A stretch of DNA of 64,000 nucleotides, taken from contig NZ_JACTOJ010000005.1 in NCBI RefSeq assembly GCF_032335695.1, positions 189,265 through 253,264 on the forward strand, in the 5' to 3' direction. Positions 23,715 to 32,479 of the stretch are shown here, piece by piece; the stretch's first letter is position 1, and the number at the start of each line of letters is the position of its first letter. The notes beneath the pieces were generated by a model that ran no database searches, was not told the DNA's origin, and was given only the letters and a program-made list of their open reading frames with translations. The stretch is from JACTOJ01 sp032335695. Lineage in GTDB: Bacteria; Bacillota; Clostridia; Clostridiales; Clostridiaceae. The position numbers and the translations under genes were made by a program.

Positions 23715-24905
23715 TTACTTTGATAAATTTAAAGTGTCTCTTGCAATCATTAATTCCTCATCAGTAGGAATAACAAATACTTTGACTTTAGCATCCTTAA
23801 CGCTGATATCACAATCTTCTCCTGGTGCTTCGTTCTTAACTTCATCAATTGAAATTCCTAAGAATTCAAGTCCTTCACAAGAATATTTTCTTATTATTGA
23901 TGCATTTTCACCAAGACCTGCTGTAAATACCACAGCATCAACTCCACCCATAGCAGCTGCATAAGCACCTATATATTTTTTTACTCTATAAGTAAAAATC
24001 TTTATAGCAAGCTGTGCTCTTGGATTTCCCTGTTCTGCAGCAGATCTAACATCTCTAAAATCACTGCTGACACCTGAAATTCCAAATATTCCTGATTTTT
24101 TATTAAGTATTTCATCTACTTCTTTTATGCTATATCCATCATCCAATAAGTATTTTATTATAGCTGGATCTAAATCTCCGCTTCTTGTTCCCATAGCAAG
24201 CCCTTCAAGAGGAGTAAATCCCATACTTGTATCTACAGATATACCGCCTTTTACAGCAGCTACACTAGCACCATTTCCTAAATGGCAAGTAATTATTTTT
24301 GTATCTTTTACATCTTTTTTAAGAAGATCTGCTGCTAATTTTGAAACATATTTATGAGATGTCCCATGGAAGCCATATCTTCTTATTTTCTTTTGTTCAT
24401 ATAATTCATATGGCAAAGCATAAAGATAAGCTTCTTCAGGCATATTTGCATGAAAAGCTGTATCGAAAACAGCTACCATAGGAACTCCTGGCATAATAGC
24501 TTTACAAGCCTCTATTCCAATTAAATTCGGTGGGTTATGAAGAGGTGCTATTTTGATGCATTCCTCAAGAGCTTTCATTACAGCCTCATCTATAAGAACG
24601 GACTTAGCATATTTTTCTCCTCCATGAACCACTCTGTGTCCAACTGCCCCAATCTCATTAGTGTCCTTTATCACTCCATGCTCAACATCTACAAGAGCTT
24701 GTATAACTGTTTCTATAGCCTCCTTATGGTCTTTAAGAGGTTTTTGAATTACAAAATTTTCTCTTCCACTAACCTTTTGAGTTAATATAGATCCCTCTAT
24801 GCCTATTCTTTCAACTAAGCCCTTAGCTAAAACACTTTCATTATCCATGTTAAAAAGTTGATACTTCAAAGAAGAACTTCCGCAGTTTACAACTAATACT
24901 TTCAT
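23715..24905 (-). CDS. ackA: Acetate kinase
   Basis: 396 residues. It opens MKVLVVNCGSSSLKYQLF (ASKHA phosphate-binding loop) and contains GHRVVHGGEKY, FDTAFHANMP, RYGFHGTSHKYVS and THLGNGAS-like CHLGNGASVAAVKGG. It converts acetyl-phosphate and ADP to acetate and ATP, the main substrate-level ATP step of acetogenic fermentation. It lies 18 nt downstream of pta and ends at a strong terminator. Confidence 0.97.
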   Translation of the reverse strand: MKVLVVNCGSSSLKYQLFNMDNESVLAKGLVERIGIEGSILTQKVSGRENFVIQKPLKDHKEAIETVIQALVDVEHGVIKDTNEIGAVGHRVVHGGEKYAKSVLIDEAVMKALEECIKIAPLHNPPNLIGIEACKAIMPGVPMVAVFDTAFHANMPEEAYLYALPYELYEQKKIRRYGFHGTSHKYVSKLAADLLKKDVKDTKIITCHLGNGASVAAVKGGISVDTSMGFTPLEGLAMGTRSGDLDPAIIKYLLDDGYSIKEVDEILNKKSGIFGISGVSSDFRDVRSAAEQGNPRAQLAIKIFTYRVKKYIGAYAAAMGGVDAVVFTAGLGENASIIRKYSCEGLEFLGISIDEVKNEAPGEDCDISVKDAKVKVFVIPTDEELMIARDTLNLSK

Positions 24906-24922
24906 AATTTCACCTCATTATG

Positions 24923-25927
24923 TTAAATATTTTTTTGAGCTTGAACAGCAGTAACAGCAACAACATTAACTATATCATCTGAGCTGCATCCTCTTGATAA
25001 ATCGTTGATAGGTCTAGCAAAGCCTTGACATATTGGTCCAATAGCCTCAGCTTTAGCAAAACGCTGAACAAGTTTATATCCTATGTTTCCAGCCTGTAAG
25101 TCAGGGAATATAAGTACATTAGCGCCTCCAGCTACCTTACTGTTAGGAGCCTTTTGATCAGCAACCTTTCTTACTATCGCAGCATCTAACTGAAGTTCAC
25201 CATCTATTAATAAATCGGGTCTCTTTTGTTTAGCTATTTCAGTAGCATTTCTAACTTTAGTAACCACCTCGTGATCTGCACTTCCCATGGTTGAGAAGGA
25301 AAGCATAGCTACCTTTGGTTCTTCAATTCCACATAAACTTCTAGCTGTCTCAGCTGTAGCAATAGCTATGGAAGCTAATTGATCTTCATTAGGAGAAGGA
25401 TTAACTGCACAATCTGAAAACACTAATAAACCTTCCTCACCAAATTGACAATCTGGAACCATCATTATAAAAAAGCTGGATACTACAGAAACTCCTGGTG
25501 CTGTTTTTATTATTTGAAGACCTGGTCTTAAAAGATCTCCAGTAGTATGAACTGCTCCAGAAACCATGCCGTCTGCATATCCAAGCTTAGCCATCATAGT
25601 ACCAAAGTATAAAGGATCTCTAACTATCTTATCAGCTTTCTCTATAGTCATGCCTTTATTTTTTCTTAATTCATAAAATTCATTCGCAAAAATTTCAGTG
25701 TATTCACTGTCAGCAGGATCCACAATTTCTACGCCTTCGATATTAGCGCCTATTTCCTTTGATTTATTTAATATGCTTTCTCTGCTGCCTACTAATGTTA
25801 ATTTTGCAAGTCCATTTTTAACTATTTTTTCACAAGCAAGAAGAGTCCTCTCTTCATCTCCCTCTGGCAGCACTATCTTTTTTATATCTTGTTGTGCTAA
25901 TTGCCAAATCTTTTTCATTAATTCCAT
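24923..25927 (-). CDS. pta: Phosphate acetyltransferase
   Basis: 334 residues, the short Pta without N-terminal regulatory domains. Motifs include KIVLPEGDEERTLLACEKI, PLYFGTMMAKLGYADGMVSG and SDCAVNPSPNEDQLA. It converts acetyl-CoA and phosphate to acetyl-phosphate for AckA. The frame is open upstream to 25996, but AAAGGAG lies 8 nt before the ATG at 25927 (MELMKKIW), which also matches the family start. The pair is divergent from tmcAL, whose product uses acetate. Confidence 0.96.
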   Translation of the reverse strand: MELMKKIWQLAQQDIKKIVLPEGDEERTLLACEKIVKNGLAKLTLVGSRESILNKSKEIGANIEGVEIVDPADSEYTEIFANEFYELRKNKGMTIEKADKIVRDPLYFGTMMAKLGYADGMVSGAVHTTGDLLRPGLQIIKTAPGVSVVSSFFIMMVPDCQFGEEGLLVFSDCAVNPSPNEDQLASIAIATAETARSLCGIEEPKVAMLSFSTMGSADHEVVTKVRNATEIAKQKRPDLLIDGELQLDAAIVRKVADQKAPNSKVAGGANVLIFPDLQAGNIGYKLVQRFAKAEAIGPICQGFARPINDLSRGCSSDDIVNVVAVTAVQAQKNI

Positions 25928-25963
25928 GTTCATATCTCCTTTCAAAACTTCTGCACATATATA

Positions 25964-25993
25964 AATATACTCCTCATATCGTATATTTTTCAA
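25964..25993 (-). promoter_or_regulatory. Probable promoter of pta-ackA
   Basis: TTGAAA (25993-25988) and TATATT (25969-25964) are 18 nt apart on the minus strand, about 36 nt upstream of the chosen pta start. The rest of the 250-nt divergent region with tmcAL is plain AT-rich sequence. Confidence 0.55.
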
Positions 25994-26178
25994 CAAAAAT
26001 TAATAAAATACTTTGAAAGAGACAATGTTTTTTAATTCAGAAAATTATTAATGTTCTTTTATTTGAATAATACTTTAAAAAATCTATTTTTAATACGCTT
26101 TACAATATTGTATTTATAAATGTATATTATATAATATCAGTAATTTTAATAATTAATATGTATATAGGAGATGTTTTA

Positions 26179-27399
26179 ATGCGAATATCCGCTATAGTTA
26201 GTGAATATAATCCTCTTCATGCAGGTCACAAATATCATATAGAAAAGACAAAAGAAATTACTCAATGTGATGCTGTTATCTGCATAATGAGCGGTAATTT
26301 TGTACAAAGAGGCGAACCTGCTATAATAGACAAATGGCATAGAGCAGAAATGTCTTTAAATGAAGGTATAGATTTAGTAATAGAACTTCCATGCATATAC
26401 TCCTTAGCAAGTGCAGAACTGTTTGCTATGGGCGCTATAAAAATATTAAATAAACTATCTGTAGTAAATTATTTGTGCTTTGGGAGCGAATCCGGAAATG
26501 TAAATAAACTAAAAAAAATTGCTTATATACTGCATAGTGAGCCAGAGGAATTTAAAGTTAACTTGAAAAAAAATTTATCTTATGGAATGTCTTTTCCTTC
26601 AGCACGTGAAAAATCTCTTTTTCATTATTTATCAAATAATGAAAACCTTATTGATGATGACTTATCCAATGTATTAAAATCTTCTAATAACATATTAGGT
26701 ATAGAATATTGCAAGAGCCTTATAAGGAGTTCATCAAATATAACCCCTTATACCATAGAGAGAATAGGCAGTGACTACAACAGTGAAGAAATACAAAAAA
26801 CCTTTTCAAGTGCCACAGCTATTAGAAAATATATAAAGAATAAGAATGTGAAAGAAGTAGAACCATACCTAACAAAAGTAAGTTTGAATATGATTAGAGA
26901 ACTTATAAATAAAGACTATGATTTTGCATTTTCAGAAAAAATCTTTGATTTTATTAAATACAAGATGCTTACAGAAAAGTATCCTACAATAAAAAATTTA
27001 CCCGATTGCAGCGAAGGTTTAGATAACAGAATTTATTCAAGTCTAGTTAATTCAGCATCTTTAGCAGAATTAATAAATAATACAAAAACCAAAAGATATA
27101 CTTATACTAGGATAAGCAGGCTCCTTCATCAATATTTCATAGGTTTTGAAACCTTTGATATACAAAAAATAATTAATTCAGATATTGATTACATAAGAGT
27201 GCTTGGACTTAACACTAAGGGTGCAGAAATATTAAAAAAATTAAAACAAAATACTAATATAAATATTATTAATAAAGTTCCTAAAAATATATTATCTCCT
27301 ATGTTGAACCTTGATATACTTAGTACAAAGGCCTATAGCGTAGTAAATAACTCAATAAAATATAATGAAGATTATTTAAAAAGTCCAATAATTTACTAA
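26179..27399 (+). CDS. tmcAL: tRNA(Met) cytidine acetate ligase TmcAL (YlbM)
   Basis: 406 residues. The nucleotidyltransferase start MRISAIVSEYNPLHAGHKYH carries the HxGH motif. Further conserved stretches are MSGNFVQRGEPAIIDKWHRA and ELPCIYSLASAELFAMGA. TmcAL activates acetate with ATP to acetyl-adenylate and acetylates the wobble cytidine (C34) of elongator tRNA-Met. Start: AGGAG lies 8 nt before this ATG, so the ATG at 26158 is not used. It is divergent from pta-ackA, which makes acetate, and precedes ylbJ. Confidence 0.92.
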   Translation: MRISAIVSEYNPLHAGHKYHIEKTKEITQCDAVICIMSGNFVQRGEPAIIDKWHRAEMSLNEGIDLVIELPCIYSLASAELFAMGAIKILNKLSVVNYLCFGSESGNVNKLKKIAYILHSEPEEFKVNLKKNLSYGMSFPSAREKSLFHYLSNNENLIDDDLSNVLKSSNNILGIEYCKSLIRSSSNITPYTIERIGSDYNSEEIQKTFSSATAIRKYIKNKNVKEVEPYLTKVSLNMIRELINKDYDFAFSEKIFDFIKYKMLTEKYPTIKNLPDCSEGLDNRIYSSLVNSASLAELINNTKTKRYTYTRISRLLHQYFIGFETFDIQKIINSDIDYIRVLGLNTKGAEILKKLKQNTNINIINKVPKNILSPMLNLDILSTKAYSVVNNSIKYNEDYLKSPIIY

Positions 27400-27483
27400 A
27401 TGATATAATAAATCTTAAAAGTTGTAATAAATAATTTTCTCCTTAATTATATATAACTAGATAAATAAAATTAAGGAGGATTT

Positions 27484-28668
27484 ATGTTAGCTATACTAAT
27501 TTGCTTAATTATCGCCATTATTATATTAGTCTTGTATTTATCAAAGTCATTAAACATCAATAGAATAATTATTTTTATATGTACTTTCTTTATAATATAT
27601 TTTATAGCTCTTCCTAAAACTTGTATTAATTCCACCATATCTGGTACTAAAATGTTTTTTGTATCTGTTTTTCCTTCATTATTCGCATTTCTTATAATCT
27701 GCAATATATTAATAAAATATAACGGAATTAACATATATGCTAAAATTATAGGAAAACCGCTTTGTGCCCCACTTAGGTTGCCGGCATCTTGCAGCCTTGT
27801 ACTTATTATAAGCGCATTATGCGGATACCCTCTTGGAGCAAAATACAGCTCTGAACTTTATGATAAAAAAATTATAGACTTTAATACTTTTGAGAGATTA
27901 ATAAATATCGCCAGCAATGCTAGTCCAGTATTTATAGTTGGCACGGTAGGTATATCCATGCTTAATAGTAATATTATAGGTTATTTACTTCTAGCCACAA
28001 GTTACATGACTTGCATAATTATGTCTTTAATATTACCAATAAACAACAAAAATCATAATTTTAGATCAGAAAACTCCTTTAAAAAAAATAATAACGAAGA
28101 TAAATCTTCGTTAAATATAGGTATAGTGCTTAAAGAAAGCATAGAGGGTTCTATTAAAAGTTCTCTTTCTATAGGCGGATATATAATATTTTTTTCCGTT
28201 ATAATTGACACACTAAAAAACAGTTTTGCATCAAGATATCTATTATACCATGTGTTTGGCAATAGTATTTTCAGCAATATAATTTATTCATTATGCTTAG
28301 GATTAATCGAAATAACCAATGGCTGCAAATTGCTTTCTGAACTATCCATTCCTCTATATACTAAAGGAGTTATTATTAGCTTTCTCATGAGCTTTGGTGG
28401 ACTATCAATCTTATCACAGGTATATTCTTTTCTGTGTAAGTACCAAAATATTTCAATAAAAAAATATATAAGAAGAAAATTATTGCAGGGATGCATATCA
28501 TCTATGGTTTTTTCAATACTATTCTTTAGCTTTGAAAGCTACAGTACTCTCTCAACATTTTATGCAGAAAAAACTAATAGCATTTCTCCATTATACATAC
28601 TGCCATTATTGATTCTGATTATACCTATGCTGCTATTTAGGATGAAAAGGTTATTTCATATTTCTTAA
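27484..28668 (+). CDS. ylbJ: Sporulation integral membrane protein YlbJ
   Basis: 394 residues with about eight to ten hydrophobic spans and nucleoside-recognition (Gate-like) domains. Examples are FFVSVFPSLFAFLIICNILI, SALCGYPLGAKYSSELYD and ITNGCKLLSELSIPLYTKG. YlbJ is under sigma-E control in Bacillus and is needed for cortex formation. SD AAGGAGGATTT precedes the ATG. Its 3' end overlaps the 3' end of the convergent coiled-coil gene by 18 nt, leaving no room for a terminator between them. It follows tmcAL by 84 nt, mirroring the Bacillus ylb cluster. Confidence 0.9.
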   Translation: MLAILICLIIAIIILVLYLSKSLNINRIIIFICTFFIIYFIALPKTCINSTISGTKMFFVSVFPSLFAFLIICNILIKYNGINIYAKIIGKPLCAPLRLPASCSLVLIISALCGYPLGAKYSSELYDKKIIDFNTFERLINIASNASPVFIVGTVGISMLNSNIIGYLLLATSYMTCIIMSLILPINNKNHNFRSENSFKKNNNEDKSSLNIGIVLKESIEGSIKSSLSIGGYIIFFSVIIDTLKNSFASRYLLYHVFGNSIFSNIIYSLCLGLIEITNGCKLLSELSIPLYTKGVIISFLMSFGGLSILSQVYSFLCKYQNISIKKYIRRKLLQGCISSMVFSILFFSFESYSTLSTFYAEKTNSISPLYILPLLILIIPMLLFRMKRLFHIS

Positions 28669-29175
28669 TTCCTTTACATTATCCCTTATGGTGTTAGAAG
28701 TGCTGGCAGAACTATCTGCTATGCTCTTCATAAACCCTTCAATATTTTCTTTCATACTTCCCATCATGGTTTTTATCTTCTCTTGAATTTCATTATCTAA
28801 TTGGCACAATATTTCATCAGCATAATCTCTAGCTCCTAATCTAATAGCTTTTGCATCCCTCTGTGCCTGAGATATTATTTCTTGAGATTTTATGGTAGCC
28901 TCTTTGGTAATATCATGATTTTCAACTTGTTTTCTAAGCATGTCCATGGTCTGCTTTTTAACATCTTCGTACTCTTTATTTGCTTCTGATAATATTCTCT
29001 CTTTTTCAGAAATCACCCACTGTGCTTTTTTGAATTCATCTGGAAGATAATTCACTATTTGATCAATTATGTCAACCACTTCATTTTTATCTACTAGAAC
29101 TTTACCTGTCATAGGAACCTTAGATGCATTTTCTAATATATCCTGAAGATATTCCAATAACTGGAGAACGTCCAT
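28651..29175 (-). CDS. Coiled-coil protein resembling ATP-synthase b/H subunits
   Basis: 174 residues, no signal peptide or membrane span. The middle (about 60-150) is charged, heptad-like helix: EKERILSEANKEYEDVKK, then EIISQAQRDAKAIRLGARDY. It resembles V-type ATPase subunit H/E or F0 b stalk helices, but with no ATPase genes nearby that likeness is probably structural only. Clostridial genomes commonly place such a gene after coaD. Starts 12 nt after coaD would begin in the operon order rsmD-coaD-this. Function unknown; the link to coaD is positional. Confidence 0.65.
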   Translation of the reverse strand: MDVLQLLEYLQDILENASKVPMTGKVLVDKNEVVDIIDQIVNYLPDEFKKAQWVISEKERILSEANKEYEDVKKQTMDMLRKQVENHDITKEATIKSQEIISQAQRDAKAIRLGARDYADEILCQLDNEIQEKIKTMMGSMKENIEGFMKSIADSSASTSNTIRDNVKELRNMK

Positions 29176-29186
29176 TTATAACCCTC

Positions 29187-29669
29187 CTACTTGCTATTAA
29201 TTTTTTTTATGATATCATCTATTATTTCGTCAGGAACAAGTCCTTTTATGCACCCTCCGAACATAGCTACCTGTTTAACTGAAGAAGAGCTTAAATAGGA
29301 ATATTTAGCATTAGTCATCATAAACATGGTTTCAATGCTGGAATCAAGCTTATTGTTCATAAGAGCAGTTTGGAATTCATACTCAAAGTCAGACAAAGCT
29401 CTAAGACCTCTTATTATTACTTTACACTCTTTTTTCCTCATAAAACTAGTAAGTAATCCGCTAAAGCTTTCAACTTTAACATTGGAATACGGCTGTACAA
29501 CTCTCTTAATAAGTTCAACCCTTTCCTCGATACTAAATAATCCTTTTTTATCCGGATTTATAAGAACGGCAACTATTACTTCATCAAACACCTTAGAAGC
29601 TCTCTTAATGATATCTTTGTGTCCATTGGTTACTGGGTCAAAGCTTCCTGGATAAACTGCAACTTTCAT
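29187..29669 (-). CDS. coaD: Pantetheine-phosphate adenylyltransferase
   Basis: 160 residues, standard for CoaD. The nucleotidyltransferase signature is VAVYPGSFDPVTNGHKDIIK, with the second motif YSYLSSSSVKQVAMFGG. It makes dephospho-CoA from 4'-phosphopantetheine and ATP. The rsmD-coaD pair is highly conserved; coaD starts 16 nt past the rsmD stop. Together with coaBC at 46-47 kb the window covers three of the five steps from pantothenate to CoA. Confidence 0.97.
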   Translation of the reverse strand: MKVAVYPGSFDPVTNGHKDIIKRASKVFDEVIVAVLINPDKKGLFSIEERVELIKRVVQPYSNVKVESFSGLLTSFMRKKECKVIIRGLRALSDFEYEFQTALMNNKLDSSIETMFMMTNAKYSYLSSSSVKQVAMFGGCIKGLVPDEIIDDIIKKINSK

Positions 29670-29684
29670 TTTGTCCTCCTAATG

Positions 29685-30245
29685 TTACTCTTCTATAAAA
29701 TATTTATAAAAGCAAACTATTGTATGACCATATTTTCTATAATTAATTAATTTAAGGTTAAGATACCCCTCATAAATTTCTTCTGTAGAATCAATCTTAG
29801 TAACAATCAGTCCATCATAATTTAATAAACCATTGTTAAAAACTAATTCTATAGCCTTTGGAATCATATTTTTAAGATATGGAGGATCTATAAATATTAA
29901 ATCTAATTTTTCTCCTTCTTTACCTAAAAAATTTAGAACATCATATGAATCCATATTAAGGCATCTGCATTTATCTTCAAAGCCCAAATTAGTCACATTT
30001 TTCTTAAGCAGGCTAAAGGTTCCTGAATGCTTATCTACGAGTATACAGCTTTTAGCCCCTCTGCTTACAGCTTCTAGACCTAGGCTTCCTGTTCCCGCAA
30101 AAACATCTAATGCTCTGCTAAAAGGTACCTTATTTTGAATTATATTAAACATAGCTTCTTTTACTCTATCTAGAGTAGGTCTGGTCTGCATGCCTTCAGG
30201 GGGTAATAAATTCCTACCCTTTGCAATGCCAGCAATAACTCTCAT
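29685..30245 (-). CDS. rsmD: 16S rRNA (guanine966-N2)-methyltransferase RsmD
   Basis: 186 residues. It begins MRVIAGIAKGRNLLPPEG, the RsmD start, with the SAM-binding motif ALDVFAGTGSLGLEAVSRGA and the catalytic IFIDPPYLK (DPPY). It methylates G966 of 16S rRNA in the P-site region. SD AGGAGG, ATG; it is followed by coaD. The 135-nt gap to the end of recG upstream shows no clear terminator. Confidence 0.95.
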   Translation of the reverse strand: MRVIAGIAKGRNLLPPEGMQTRPTLDRVKEAMFNIIQNKVPFSRALDVFAGTGSLGLEAVSRGAKSCILVDKHSGTFSLLKKNVTNLGFEDKCRCLNMDSYDVLNFLGKEGEKLDLIFIDPPYLKNMIPKAIELVFNNGLLNYDGLIVTKIDSTEEIYEGYLNLKLINYRKYGHTIVCFYKYFIEE

Positions 30246-30380
30246 TTATTTTCCTCCTGAATATTTATTAATGTCACTATATTTAAATTGGTAACAAACA
30301 ATGCCATATTTGATATTTTACCATATAGCTTTTACATATACAATTAATCTTTGTTTTATTTATATCATTTGATAAAAAAC

Positions 30381-32411
30381 CTAATTAAGACATATGTATT
30401 TCGTGTCTTCTGCAATACTATCATAAACATCTGATAATAGCTTTATATGCTTCTCTCTATGCTCTAATATATTTCTTGCTTCCTGATTAGCTACTTTAAG
30501 TATTTCAGCATCTTCATATATATCAGCTATAGCGAGTTCTGTCATATCACCGCTCTGTTTTATTCCAAATATGTCACCAGTCCCTCTAATTTTCATATCT
30601 TCCTCTGCTATTTTGAACCCATCTGTATTTTCTGTCATTATCTTCATTCTTTTTTTAGTAATATTGTTTTTGGATTCAGAAATAAGTATGCAATAAGATT
30701 CGTACTCTCCTCTTCCAACTCTTCCTCTCAATTGGTGTAATTGAGCAAGCCCGAATCTTTCCGCATTCTCTATTAACATAACAGAAGCATTTGGTACATT
30801 TATTCCTACTTCTATAACAGTTGTAGAAATCAATACTTTTATTTCACCAGCCTTAAAAGCTTGCATTATGCTATCTTTGTCGGCATTTTTCATTTTTCCG
30901 TGTAAAATTGAAATTGAATCCTTAATAAAATATTCTTTTTTTAGTTCTTCGTATAATATTTCCGCTGACTTTAGAGGTAATTCTTGATTTTCCTCTATTA
31001 ATGGGCATACTACATAAGCCTGTCTTCCTGCATCTATTTGTTCTTTAATAAATTTATAAGCTTCAGCTCTCTTATTATCGTTTATTAAAATTGTTTTTAT
31101 ACTCTTTCTTCCTTTTGGAAGTTCATCTATTATTGATATATCCATATCTCCATATAGAAATAAAGATAATGTCCTAGGGATAGGTGTAGCACTCATAACT
31201 AGCATATCTATATTCTCACCTTTATTCATAATTTTAGCTCTCTGATGAACTCCGAACCTATGCTGTTCATCTGTAACTACCATACCCAACCTTTTAAACT
31301 CTACATTATCCTCCAATAAGGCATGAGTTCCTATTATTAAATCTAAAGTTCCTTCCTGCAGCTTCTTTTTTATATCTTCCTTTTTTTTATTTGTTATGCT
31401 TCCTGTTAATAATTCTATTTTAACTCCATAGTTTTCAAAATATTTGCAAGCTTCTTCATAATGCTGCTTAGCTAATACCGCTGTAGGCGCTAGCATTACC
31501 CCTTGGTATCCATTTTTCAGCACATTTAAAAGTGCTATTAATGCTATAACAGTTTTTCCACTGCCTACATCTCCTTGTAGTAATCTGTTCATAGGATATA
31601 TGCTTTTTTGATCTAATAATATTTCCCTAATAGCTCTTCTCTGAGCATTCGTGAGCTGAAAAGGCAAACTATCCCTAAATGTGGTAAGTTCCTTACATAT
31701 TTTAAAAGGTATTCCCAAAGCTTTTGTCTTATTATAATTTTTAATCATAAGAACCTTTAAAGAATATATAAAAAGTTCTTGAAATTTTAACCTATATATT
31801 GAAGCTTTAAGACTAAAGTCATCCTTAGGAATGTGTATATTATGAATTGCATCATCTAGTGGAAGCAATCTAAATTTATTTACTAACTCTTCTGGAAGAT
31901 TTTCATTAATTTTTACTTGTGATAGTATTTGTCTAACAAACTTTAAAATGACTATAGATGATATGCTCTTGTTGGCCGAATACCTTGGCATAATATCTTG
32001 AACAAAATTATTCTCATGTATAGTTTTGGGATTGGATATAATTTTTTTAGATCCAAAATAAGAAAGCTTGCCATAAAGTCTATAGCTCTCACCTTCTTTA
32101 AATTTACTTTTCATATAAGGCTGATTGAACCATTGTGCATATATAAGTACATCTTCATGTTTGAAGATTAAAGTTGTCATTTTCTTACCAGTTTTAGTGA
32201 TTTTATCAGAATCAAATCCTATAAATATGCAATCCAATATGGTTATCCCTTGCTGTATCTCTTCTTTATTGTTACCTGAAAATTCGTAGTTTTCAGGATA
32301 ATAAAGCATTAAATCCTTAATGGTATAGATATCTAATTTATTGAAGGCTTCTTTTAACCTTGGACCTACACCTTTAAGGTTCTCTATACCACTATTTAAA
32401 TCCACTACCAT
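30381..32411 (-). CDS. recG: ATP-dependent DNA helicase RecG
   Basis: 676 residues. The N-terminal wedge/OB region is followed by superfamily 2 helicase motifs: Walker A LLQGDVGSGKTVIALIAL, DEQH box VVTDEQHRFGVHQR, VMSATPIPRTL, and motif VI QLRGRVGRG. RecG regresses stalled forks and resolves D- and R-loops. The frame is open to a TTG at 32423; GGAG lies 6 nt before the ATG at 32411, which I prefer. A strong terminator separates it from the fakA-like gene upstream. Confidence 0.96.
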   Translation of the reverse strand: MVVDLNSGIENLKGVGPRLKEAFNKLDIYTIKDLMLYYPENYEFSGNNKEEIQQGITILDCIFIGFDSDKITKTGKKMTTLIFKHEDVLIYAQWFNQPYMKSKFKEGESYRLYGKLSYFGSKKIISNPKTIHENNFVQDIMPRYSANKSISSIVILKFVRQILSQVKINENLPEELVNKFRLLPLDDAIHNIHIPKDDFSLKASIYRLKFQELFIYSLKVLMIKNYNKTKALGIPFKICKELTTFRDSLPFQLTNAQRRAIREILLDQKSIYPMNRLLQGDVGSGKTVIALIALLNVLKNGYQGVMLAPTAVLAKQHYEEACKYFENYGVKIELLTGSITNKKKEDIKKKLQEGTLDLIIGTHALLEDNVEFKRLGMVVTDEQHRFGVHQRAKIMNKGENIDMLVMSATPIPRTLSLFLYGDMDISIIDELPKGRKSIKTILINDNKRAEAYKFIKEQIDAGRQAYVVCPLIEENQELPLKSAEILYEELKKEYFIKDSISILHGKMKNADKDSIMQAFKAGEIKVLISTTVIEVGINVPNASVMLIENAERFGLAQLHQLRGRVGRGEYESYCILISESKNNITKKRMKIMTENTDGFKIAEEDMKIRGTGDIFGIKQSGDMTELAIADIYEDAEILKVANQEARNILEHREKHIKLLSDVYDSIAEDTKYICLN

Positions 32412-32455
32412 CATCAACTCCAAAATAATAATTAATCATAAAACTAGTCATAAAT

Positions 32456-32477
32456 AAAAAAGCCCGAAGGCTTTTTT
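32456..32477. terminator. Terminator with UUCG tetraloop after the DAK-domain gene
   Basis: The stem AAAAAAGCC / GGCTTTTTT (9 bp) closes on TTCG as read on the minus strand and is followed by more T. It starts 2 nt past the upstream gene's stop. It should strongly isolate recG, although no separate recG promoter is evident in the 45 nt between them. Confidence 0.9.
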
Positions 32478-32479
32478 AT

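Noticed and set aside
28651..29175. V-type ATPase subunit
   Set aside because: The likeness is only coiled-coil composition, and no other ATPase subunit gene is near.
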